Of a DNA stretch of 64,000 nucleotides, positions 17,548 through 24,988 are shown piece by piece. Positions within the stretch are counted from its first letter, which is position 1. Every line of letters begins with the position of its first letter. Position numbers and translations under genes: made by a program. The stretch is from a bacterium (GTDB taxonomy: Bacteria > Vulcanimicrobiota > Vulcanimicrobiia > Vulcanimicrobiales > Vulcanimicrobiaceae), in the NCBI GenBank assembly GCA_021790935.1, contig JAJYFL010000001.1, forward strand, positions 186,001 through 250,000. Direction: 5' to 3'. The notes beneath the pieces were generated by a model. It searched no databases, had not been told where the DNA came from, and worked only from the letters and a program-made list of their open reading frames with translations.

Positions 17548-18951
17548 CTAACGAGCGATCCGGCGCAAACGTGCCACGGCTGCCGCGAGTTGTTTGTCGT
17601 GTCGCGTGCCGATAAGCGCCGGATCGGGGTTCTGTTTGACGACGATGTCCGGTTCGATGCCGACGTGCTCGATGTCACGGCCCAACGGCGTCACGTAGCG
17701 AGCGGTCGTGATCTTGAGGGCGGACGAGTTGGGCATCGGATAGATGCTTTGAACTACGCCTTTCCCAAAGGTTCGCGTCCCGATCAGCGTGCCGATCTTG
17801 TAATCCTGAATGGCTCCCGAGGTGATCTCGGAGGAACTGGCGGTGTAACCGTTGACCAAAACGACGAGCGGGCTCAAGCCGGGTATCGCGTCGCCGAGGG
17901 CTTCCTGCTCGTCTTTTTCTCCGAGCCGGTTGATGGTTGAAACGATCGTCCCGTGCGGGATGAAAAGACTCGATATTTGGACGGCAGCGTCCAATAGTCC
18001 GCCACCGTTGTCGCGCAGGTCGAGAATGTAGCCCTTGGCGCCGCGTGCCTTCCCCTCGAGCAGCGCCCTGCGGACTTCGGCGGCCGAGGTCGTGCCGAAA
18101 TCGGAGAGCCGCACGTACTCGAAACCGTCATCCATCTTCGCGTGCACCGTCGGTACGTGAATGATGTCGCGGACGATACGATACGCGCGCAACTTCGTAG
18201 CGCGGTAGGGGTGCGTGGTAATCGTCACGACCGACCCTTTCGGCCCGCGGATCAGACGCTCGACGCGATTTAAGGAGAGGCCGCTCACCGGGGTGGCATC
18301 GACGCGCACGATCACCGCGCCCGGTTTTATGCCCGCTTTCGACGCAGGCGACCCGGCGATGGGTTGCAGCACGATCTCGCCGCCCTTCAACTGGTAGATG
18401 TAGACCCCGATGCCGCCGAAATCACCGCCTCGAAGCGATTCGTTGAGGCTGCGAATCTCGCGCGGCGAAAGATATACCGTATACGGATCGCCGAGCGAGT
18501 CCATCAAGCCGCGCAACGCCGCATGCGTGATACGGGCATCGCCCCGGGTGCCGAGCCTCGTGCCGTAATGCGCCTGCGCGTAGCTGAGCTCGCGGCCGAT
18601 CGCGTGCAGGTCGGAGACCGTATCCGGTCCTGCGGCGATGGCGGGAAGCACGGCCCCGGAGACGCGCTCGTGCTTCAGCAACGCAAGGATGCCGGCGCGC
18701 TCGCCACCCATTAGCGTCTGTGCCTTCACCGGCTTGTAATACGCCCGCTCGACCTCGCGGAAAGCGAGCTCCACCAAGCGCTGATCGGTTATGCCCGGAT
18801 CGAATAGCTGCGGCAGGGCGAAGCGCGGCAGGGCGCTCTCGCCCGCGGTTGCGTGCGCCACGCCGAAGCCGCTTCGGTAGCCGCCGTACAGGGCGCCGCC
18901 GACGGCGACGACGATCAGTGCGATGAGGAGCGCACGAAGTTTCGTGGACAC
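17548..18951 (-). CDS. S41 family C-terminal processing protease (first CTP)
   Basis: This is a 467-aa CtpA-like protease with an N-terminal membrane anchor (ALLIALIVVAVGGALYGG). A PDZ domain spans about 170-250. The catalytic Ser372 lies in NGYTASSSEI and Lys397 in GTRTFGKG; LRDNGGG is also present. Compared with the downstream paralogue it keeps a membrane anchor rather than a cleavable signal. The two genes may have arisen by duplication. It lies 71 bp downstream of the LytM peptidase gene, in the same direction, in a cluster that includes ftsEX. Confidence 0.93.
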   Translation of the reverse strand: MSTKLRALLIALIVVAVGGALYGGYRSGFGVAHATAGESALPRFALPQLFDPGITDQRLVELAFREVERAYYKPVKAQTLMGGERAGILALLKHERVSGAVLPAIAAGPDTVSDLHAIGRELSYAQAHYGTRLGTRGDARITHAALRGLMDSLGDPYTVYLSPREIRSLNESLRGGDFGGIGVYIYQLKGGEIVLQPIAGSPASKAGIKPGAVIVRVDATPVSGLSLNRVERLIRGPKGSVVTITTHPYRATKLRAYRIVRDIIHVPTVHAKMDDGFEYVRLSDFGTTSAAEVRRALLEGKARGAKGYILDLRDNGGGLLDAAVQISSLFIPHGTIVSTINRLGEKDEQEALGDAIPGLSPLVVLVNGYTASSSEITSGAIQDYKIGTLIGTRTFGKGVVQSIYPMPNSSALKITTARYVTPLGRDIEHVGIEPDIVVKQNPDPALIGTRHDKQLAAAVARLRRIAR

Positions 18952-19022
18952 GAGTGCGAGTAATCCTTCCTCGTGATAATGCTGCTACCCGGTTCTACCC
19001 GAGATCGCTTGCGGGGGTTCCA

Positions 19023-20222
19023 TCAGTGCAGGTAGGGGGTCGGGTCTACGGGCTTTCCGTGGATGCGTACCTCGAAGTGGAGATGCGGCCCGGTCGAGTA
19101 CCCGGTCGAGCCGACCGCGCCGATCGCTTGCCCCTGCTGCACGCGTTGACCGTCGGCGACGAAAATCTGCGAGAGGTGCGCGTAACCTGTCGCGAGCGCA
19201 CCGCCGTTATCGATCAGAATGTAATTCCCGTAGCCGCCGAACCACCCGGCCGAGATGACGGTCCCCGCGGCCGCCGCCACGACGGTGGTGCCCATCGGCG
19301 CCCCGATGTCGAGGCCCTGGTGGAACTCGGGTGCCCCGCCGAACGGATTTTTGCGCCAGCCGAACGGCGACGTGATGATCCCGGAGACCGGCCAGATGAG
19401 CTTTCCCGGCGCACCGGTGGGCGGCGGCGGGCTTCCGGCGATGCCTGCGGCACGTCTAGCGGCTTGCTGCTGGGCCGCGACCTCTCGCTCGCGCTCCACG
19501 ATCAGCCGTTCCAACTCTGCCTCTTCGCTCGCCGAGAGGGCTTCCATCTGCGCGACTTGCCCAGCGACGTGCCGGCGCTGGGCATCGGCGAGAGCGACCA
19601 GGTTGCTCCTCTCGTCGGCGAGCATCGCGAGTTGGTTCTTGGCCTGCCGCCGCGCTTGCGCTTGCTGCTGCAGCGAAAGCCGCGTTGCTTCAAGCCGCGC
19701 TTGCGCTTGGGCCACCCTCGCTTCAGTGGCCTTCCGCGTGCGAATGGCGTTCTCGTTGGCGGCGATCAGAAGGCGCAAATCTTCCCACCGCTCGACGAAG
19801 TCGCTGAACGAGCGCGCGGCGAGCAAGACGTCGATGTAGCCGAGGTTGCCGCGTTCGTAGATGTCTACCAGGCGCTTTTTCAGCAGGTTGTCGTGCAGCG
19901 CCAGCGAGCGTTTTGCCGCATCGAGTTGCAACGTATTCCACGCCAGCCGCCGCAACGTGCCGTTGCGCCGCGCCGCCAAATCGCCCAGCTCGCGGTTCAC
20001 CTGCGCGATCGCAGCATCGGTCGCGTCGAGCTGCGTGCGGAGATTGCCGACCTTTACGGTGGCGGCCCTCAACTGCGATCGCTTTTCGCTCAGGCGGCGA
20101 TGGATCCGGTCGGCTCTCTTGCGCTGCGCACCGATACGATCGTTGATCGACTGGCTGGGAAAAGCGGCGGCCGTCGGCAGGATGCAGAAGACGAGAAACG
20201 CTGCAATGAAGGTGCGGATCAT
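19023..20222 (-). CDS. M23/LytM murein endopeptidase with coiled-coil (EnvC/PcsB-like)
   Basis: This 399-aa protein has a signal peptide (1-20) and a long coiled-coil region (about 25-255) typical of FtsX-interacting EnvC and PcsB. A Pro-rich linker leads to a LytM domain from about 273. The zinc ligands are intact: His301 and Asp305 in HQGLD, and His380/His382 in HLHFE. Escherichia coli EnvC lacks these, so this one may be a real endopeptidase. Its ATG overlaps the upstream response regulator gene by 4 bp. FtsEX conformational changes likely control its activity, by analogy. Confidence 0.93.
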   Translation of the reverse strand: MIRTFIAAFLVFCILPTAAAFPSQSINDRIGAQRKRADRIHRRLSEKRSQLRAATVKVGNLRTQLDATDAAIAQVNRELGDLAARRNGTLRRLAWNTLQLDAAKRSLALHDNLLKKRLVDIYERGNLGYIDVLLAARSFSDFVERWEDLRLLIAANENAIRTRKATEARVAQAQARLEATRLSLQQQAQARRQAKNQLAMLADERSNLVALADAQRRHVAGQVAQMEALSASEEAELERLIVEREREVAAQQQAARRAAGIAGSPPPPTGAPGKLIWPVSGIITSPFGWRKNPFGGAPEFHQGLDIGAPMGTTVVAAAAGTVISAGWFGGYGNYILIDNGGALATGYAHLSQIFVADGQRVQQGQAIGAVGSTGYSTGPHLHFEVRIHGKPVDPTPYLH

Positions 20223-21169
20223 CGGCGGCGCTTGTCCTTCACATACGACGAGCCGGATATCGACTTCGCATACCGTTTCAGTTCGGCGGCGGCCTCGCCG
20301 ATCTCTGCGTAGCTCTCGAAATCCCGCTGCTCGTTCGTCACGATCGCTATCGAGAGCGACATGATTGGGAAGCGGTTGAGCGTGCCGCGGCGGTCGCGGG
20401 TTTCGATGAAGCCCTGCTGCAAATCGAGCGGCGTATAGAGCCGGCGAACGTCCCTGTCGAAATCGGCGATGATCTCCCGAGCGATCTCCTCGGCCCGGTC
20501 GCAGCCGGTGACGACCACAAAGTCGTCGCCTCCGATGTGCCCGACGAAATCGTTCGCCGTTCCGCGCCGGCGGACGACATCGACGGTGACCGACGCCAGC
20601 AATTGTATGGCTTCGTCGCCGTGCGTGAATCCGTACACGTCGTTGAACGCCTTGAAATTGTCCAAATCTTCGTAGAGAACGGCGAATCGCTCGGCGCTCG
20701 CGACGCGGCGGCGGAGAACCGCCTCGATCGAAAGATTACCCGGAAGTTTCGTAAGCGGGGAGAGCGACGAATCGGCCTCGACGCGGCGGATCTTGGTGCG
20801 CACGCGCGCCAGCAGCTCCTGCGGACCGAACGGTTTCGTCATGTAGTCGTCGGCGCCGGCGTCGAATCCCGCGATCTTGTCCTCGACCTCGGATCTCGCG
20901 GTCAGCATGATGATCGGGACTCGAGCGTTGCCCGCGTGCGCGCGGATTCTGCGAGCGGTCTCGTAGCCGTCCAACTCAGGCATCATGACGTCCAAAACGA
21001 TGAGATCCGGCTGCAGGTCGTCGAGCTTTTCGAGCGCCTCTTGACCGTTAGCGGCCGAGACGACCTGATACCCAGCGAGCTCGAGATTGGTTGCGATGAT
21101 CTTGCGGAGGTTGCGGTCGTCGTCGACCACCAGGATGAGGCGGCCTTGCGTATCGTCGGCGTAGTTCAT
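20219..21169 (-). CDS. Response regulator with receiver and degenerate GGDEF domain (PleD-like)
   Basis: This 316-aa protein has an N-terminal receiver with acidic pocket Asp16-18, phospho-acceptor Asp60 (VLDVMMPELDG), Thr90 and Lys112. It has a C-terminal GGDEF domain with the N-terminal metal site YEDLDNFKAFND intact. The signature reads GGDDF (213-217) inside FVGHIGGDDF, and no RxxD inhibitory site is visible. GHIGGDDF-type sequences are common in degenerate GGDEF domains, so diguanylate cyclase activity is doubtful. It may instead bind GTP or c-di-GMP. The ATG overlaps the histidine kinase stop (ATGA). An earlier ATG at 21352 lies inside the kinase gene and is rejected. Confidence 0.9.
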   Translation of the reverse strand: MNYADDTQGRLILVVDDDRNLRKIIATNLELAGYQVVSAANGQEALEKLDDLQPDLIVLDVMMPELDGYETARRIRAHAGNARVPIIMLTARSEVEDKIAGFDAGADDYMTKPFGPQELLARVRTKIRRVEADSSLSPLTKLPGNLSIEAVLRRRVASAERFAVLYEDLDNFKAFNDVYGFTHGDEAIQLLASVTVDVVRRRGTANDFVGHIGGDDFVVVTGCDRAEEIAREIIADFDRDVRRLYTPLDLQQGFIETRDRRGTLNRFPIMSLSIAIVTNEQRDFESYAEIGEAAAELKRYAKSISGSSYVKDKRRR

Positions 21170-22248
21170 GGGCGCATCGGAAAGGAAAGCGTTACCGTCG
21201 TGCCGCGGCCGAGCTCGCTGCGTACGTCGATCGATCCCCCGTGCGCGCGCACCAGCGCGTTGACGATGAACAGGCCGAGACCGTTCCCTCCGACGGTCTG
21301 CGTCAACTCGGACTCGACGCGATAAAACCGGTCGAAAACGTAGGGCAGGCAATCTTCGGGAATGCCGACTCCTTCGTCGCGAACGCGCAGCACGGTGCGG
21401 TCGCCGGTTCGTTCGGCCGCGATCGCGATCGTACCGCCGCGCGGCGAGTATTTGATGGCGTTCTCAAGCAGGTTGCGAAAGATGTCCTCCAAACGTTCGG
21501 GATCGCCGGAAATATCGACGCCCGAGGTGTCGCGTACGATCCGGTGCAGCGATGGATCGAAACGAAGCGTGCGGTCGACGCGATCGAGGACGTCGTCGAT
21601 CGGTACGGTGCTGCGCGAACGCAGCAAGTATTCTGCATCCACGCGCGTCACGAGCAGCATGTCGTCGATCAAACGGCCGAGACGGTCGGCCTGCTCTTCC
21701 ACGACCTCGAGAAACTCCGCGCCGCGTTCTTGGTAGAGCGCCGGGTTGCCCCGCAGCGTTGCCGTATAGGCCTTGATCGAGGCCAGAGGCGTTTTCAGTT
21801 CGTGCGACACGGCGCCGACCAATTCGTTCTTGAGCTGTTCGATCTCGGCGATCTTGCGCTGCGGCGTGAACGAGAGCAGCCAGCCTTCGATCTCGCCGGC
21901 GCGCGTGAGCGCCGCTACGCGCCCCAAGACGTCGATGGCCGAACCGCCGCTGTCGAGCAGATTGAAGCGCACGTCGTGGGCATCGCGCCCGGTAGCGGCT
22001 CCCAGCACGCCGGCCGCGTTCGTGCCCTCGACGATCTCTCCGAAATCGCGGCCGACGAGGCTCGTAGCCGAATGGCCGGTCGCCTGCTCCGCCGCCGCGT
22101 TGAAGCGGACGATGCGCCCCGCGCCGTCGAGCTCGATGACCGCGTCGCGTACGACTCCGTTGAGCACTTCGTAGAGCGACTTGAGGACGAGCAGCTCGTC
22201 GAGCAGATCTCGCGTTACGTCCGCAGGAAGCGGCCGACCGATATCCAT
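21166..22248 (-). CDS. Soluble PAS-domain sensor histidine kinase
   Basis: This 360-aa kinase has no obvious membrane helices. A PAS domain (about 25-130, with RDAVIELDGAGRIVRFN) is followed by a HisKA domain with phospho-His149 (AVSHELKTPLASIKAY). The HATPase domain carries an N box (NLLENAIKYSPRGG), G1 DEGVGIPED and G2 GGNGLGLFI. It sits between ftsX (34-bp overlap) and its likely cognate response regulator (4-bp overlap). It is therefore probably translated with the division genes. Its PAS domain suggests it senses an intracellular or redox signal. Confidence 0.93.
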   Translation of the reverse strand: MDIGRPLPADVTRDLLDELLVLKSLYEVLNGVVRDAVIELDGAGRIVRFNAAAEQATGHSATSLVGRDFGEIVEGTNAAGVLGAATGRDAHDVRFNLLDSGGSAIDVLGRVAALTRAGEIEGWLLSFTPQRKIAEIEQLKNELVGAVSHELKTPLASIKAYTATLRGNPALYQERGAEFLEVVEEQADRLGRLIDDMLLVTRVDAEYLLRSRSTVPIDDVLDRVDRTLRFDPSLHRIVRDTSGVDISGDPERLEDIFRNLLENAIKYSPRGGTIAIAAERTGDRTVLRVRDEGVGIPEDCLPYVFDRFYRVESELTQTVGGNGLGLFIVNALVRAHGGSIDVRSELGRGTTVTLSFPMRP

Positions 22249-23096
22249 GATGCAATGAGTCCTACGGCCGCTCCAACGAGCAGCAGTTGCGGGACGAGCG
22301 TGCCAAGGTTAACGCTGACGACGTTCGACGCGACGAACGGCAACGCGGCGACCAGCCGCGGCACGAGAGAGGCGCGGCCGACCTCGAGGAGCGCGACCGC
22401 GAGTGAGGCGCCCAGCAGACCGTCGAGCAGCCCTTCGCAGATAAACGGCATGCGGATATATGCGTTCGTCGCGCCGACCAACTGCATGATCGCAATTTCG
22501 CGTCGCCGTGCGAAAACGGTTAAACGGATCGTATTCGAAATGATGATGCCGGCGACGAGGATGAAGAGTGCGATCACCGCGATGCCGGCGCGCCGCGCGA
22601 CGGCGACGAGCTGCAGCAACTTGCCGACGACGTCCTGCCCGTAATTCACGTATTGTACGCCGGGCATCTTCCGAATCTCCGCGGCCACTGCCGGAACCAG
22701 TTCGGGCGTGCGCACCCGAACGCGGAACATGTTGGGCAACGGGTTCTCGGTGAGGATCGAGGTGTCGATCTCCCCTTTCAATCGCCGCCGCAGTTGCTGC
22801 AGACCCTCCTTTTTGGGGACGTATTGCACCGATAGCACGCGCGGGTCGTGCGCGAGCACGGCGCGGATCGCTTCGGTCCGCGCGGGCGACGTGCCGTCTT
22901 GCAGGTAGGCCGAAATTTCGATCTGGTTGAGAACGTCTGCACCGAAATGCACGAGCACGGCGCGGGCATACAAAAAAGCGCCCAAGAGGACGATGGTGAC
23001 CGTCACCGTGCCGATCGCCGTCGCCTGCATGCCGGCGTTCCGGGTGAAGTTTCGAAGAACTTCACCCAGAAAGAATCTGGCTTTGCCCCAGTCCAA
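22215..23096 (-). CDS. ftsX: Cell division protein FtsX
   Basis: This 293-aa permease-like subunit of the FtsEX complex transmits ATP hydrolysis by FtsE to periplasmic murein hydrolases. The layout is typical: TM1 near 25-45, a periplasmic loop (about 50-165, IEISAYLQDGTSP), then three C-terminal helices including RRREIAIMQLVGATNAYIRMPF. Its start lies 35 bp inside ftsE and its end overlaps the kinase gene by 34 bp. The loop is the expected contact for the LytM coiled-coil protein encoded downstream. Confidence 0.95.
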   Translation of the reverse strand: MDWGKARFFLGEVLRNFTRNAGMQATAIGTVTVTIVLLGAFLYARAVLVHFGADVLNQIEISAYLQDGTSPARTEAIRAVLAHDPRVLSVQYVPKKEGLQQLRRRLKGEIDTSILTENPLPNMFRVRVRTPELVPAVAAEIRKMPGVQYVNYGQDVVGKLLQLVAVARRAGIAVIALFILVAGIIISNTIRLTVFARRREIAIMQLVGATNAYIRMPFICEGLLDGLLGASLAVALLEVGRASLVPRLVAALPFVASNVVSVNLGTLVPQLLLVGAAVGLIASWISVGRFLRT

Positions 23097-23772
23097 GGAA
23101 ATAATACCCTCGCTCTTCGTCGGTTACGATGCGCCCGTTATCGAGCCGCACGACGCGGCGGCGCATACGGTCGACGACCGCTTGGTTGTGCGTCGCAACC
23201 ACTATCGTCGTGCCTTTGAGGTTGATGCGCAACAGGAGTTCCATGATCTCGGTGGTGTTCGAAGGGTCGAGATTCCCACTCGGCTCGTCGCAGAGCAAGA
23301 TCTTCGGATTGTTGACGAGCGCGCGCGCGATGGCGGCGCGCTGCTGTTCGCCCCCGGCGAGCTCGCCCGGATACATGCGGCTCTTGTGCGAGAGCCCTAC
23401 CAGATCGAGTACGCGCGGAACCTGTCGTATGACGTCGCGGGTGTGCGCGCCCGTCACTTGAAGCGCGAAGGCGACGTTCTCCCATACGGTCTTGTCCGTC
23501 AGGAGCTTGAAGTCTTGAAAGACGACGCCGATATGGCGCCGCAAGATGGGTACGCGCGACCGGCGCAAGCACTCGACCCGGATACCGTCGACCGTGATCT
23601 CGCCCGTGGTCGGTGCCATCTCGCGATAGAGGAGGCGCAGCAGCGTGGATTTGCCGGTTCCGGAGTGTCCGACGAGGAAGACGAAGTCGCCCTTGCCGAT
23701 TTCGAGATCGATGCCGTCGAGGGCGCGCACTCCATTTGGATAGACCAGAGAGACGCCGCGTAAGGAGATCAT
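23062..23772 (-). CDS. ftsE: Cell division ATP-binding protein FtsE
   Basis: This 236-aa ABC ATPase has Walker A GHSGTGKST and an ABC signature reading AGGEQQR in place of the more usual SGGEQQR. Walker B is ILLCDEPSGNLDP and the switch His lies in VATHNQ. FVFLVGHSGTGKSTLLRLL and VFQDFKLL are typical of FtsE. The ATG at 23772 is preferred over a long upstream extension because the ABC domain starts at residue 2 and TAAGGAGAT-like spacing is normal. It is the first gene of the division operon and lies divergent from the acyl-CoA dehydrogenase gene, 49 bp away. Confidence 0.95.
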   Translation of the reverse strand: MISLRGVSLVYPNGVRALDGIDLEIGKGDFVFLVGHSGTGKSTLLRLLYREMAPTTGEITVDGIRVECLRRSRVPILRRHIGVVFQDFKLLTDKTVWENVAFALQVTGAHTRDVIRQVPRVLDLVGLSHKSRMYPGELAGGEQQRAAIARALVNNPKILLCDEPSGNLDPSNTTEIMELLLRINLKGTTIVVATHNQAVVDRMRRRVVRLDNGRIVTDEERGYYFLGLGQSQILSG

Positions 23773-23821
23773 CGCTGCGGAAGGGTTTTTACGTTCGCGC
23801 GGACCTATACCTCTGGTTACC

Positions 23822-24970
23822 GTGAATTTTGACCTAACCGACGAACAGCGGGCGATACAAGCAACCGTCGCGGAGTTCGCGCGAGAACGCGTGGCGCCAC
23901 GCGCGGAGGAGATGGACCGCAACGAGGCGTTCCCCTACGACCTGGTAGCCGAGATGGCCGACCTCGGCTTGATGGGCCTGCCGTTTCCGGAGGAGTACGG
24001 GGGCGCCGGTGCCGACACGGTGAGCTACGCTTTGGCGATCATGGAGCTGGCCCGCGTCGATGCATCGACCGCCATCACGATGGCCGCGCACGTCTCGCTG
24101 GGTGCAAGCCCTTTCTATCTTTTCGGTTCGGAGGAGCAGAAACGGCGGTACCTGGTCCCGCTGGCACAGGGCCGCATGCTTTGGGGTTTCGGCTTAACCG
24201 AGCCCGGCGCCGGGAGCGATGCCGGGAATACGCAGACGAAGGCCGAGCTGCGCGACGGCAAGTGGATCGTCAACGGCACCAAGGCCTTCATCACGAATAG
24301 CGGCACCGAACTCACCGGGGGCACGACGATCACCGCGGCGACCGGCACGCGGAGCGACGGCAAACCGGAGATCACGAACCTCATCGTGCCTCAGGATACC
24401 GTCGGATTCACGCGCAGCAAGAAGTACCGTAAGATGGGCTGGCGCGCTTCCGATACGCGCGAACTGGCGTTCGCCGACGCGGAGATCCCCGCCGAGAACG
24501 TCCTGGGCCGCCGCGGCGACGGGCTAAGAAATTTCTTGACGATCTTGGACGGTGGCCGCATCTCGGTCGCCGCGCTCTCGGTGGGCCTGGCCATGGGGGC
24601 GTACGACGAAGCGTTAAAATATGCCCGCGAGCGCCGCGCGTTCGGTAAGCCGATCGGGAAGTTCCAAGCGATCCAGTTCAAACTCGTCGACATGCTCGTC
24701 GAGATCGAACACGCCAAGCTGATGACGCTCAAAGCCGCATGGGAGAAGGACGGCGGGCGCGATTACGCGCAGACCGCCAGTCTTGCGAAGTTGTACGCCG
24801 CCGAAGTCTCCCGCCGCGTCGTCAACGAGGCGGTGCAGATCCACGGCGGCTACGGGTTCATGGACGAATACCCGGTCTCGCGGATGTATCGCGATCAGAA
24901 GGTCAACGAGATCGGAGAAGGCACGAACGAGATGCAGCGGCTGCTGATCGCCCGCATGATCGGCTTGTAA
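23822..24970 (+). CDS. Acyl-CoA dehydrogenase
   Basis: This 382-aa FAD enzyme introduces an alpha-beta double bond in acyl-CoA and passes electrons to ETF. Motifs seen are LTEPGAGSDAGNTQTKA (FAD/substrate loop), KMGWRASDTRELAF, and a C-terminal VQIHGGYGFMDEYPVSRMYRD. The last is followed by IGEGTNEMQR, whose Glu is at the catalytic base position of short- and medium-chain enzymes. It starts with GTG. No partner ETF or thiolase genes are near, so the acyl chain specificity is unknown. Confidence 0.93.
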   Translation: MNFDLTDEQRAIQATVAEFARERVAPRAEEMDRNEAFPYDLVAEMADLGLMGLPFPEEYGGAGADTVSYALAIMELARVDASTAITMAAHVSLGASPFYLFGSEEQKRRYLVPLAQGRMLWGFGLTEPGAGSDAGNTQTKAELRDGKWIVNGTKAFITNSGTELTGGTTITAATGTRSDGKPEITNLIVPQDTVGFTRSKKYRKMGWRASDTRELAFADAEIPAENVLGRRGDGLRNFLTILDGGRISVAALSVGLAMGAYDEALKYARERRAFGKPIGKFQAIQFKLVDMLVEIEHAKLMTLKAAWEKDGGRDYAQTASLAKLYAAEVSRRVVNEAVQIHGGYGFMDEYPVSRMYRDQKVNEIGEGTNEMQRLLIARMIGL

Positions 24971-24988
24971 GCAAGCAAGCCGCAAACT

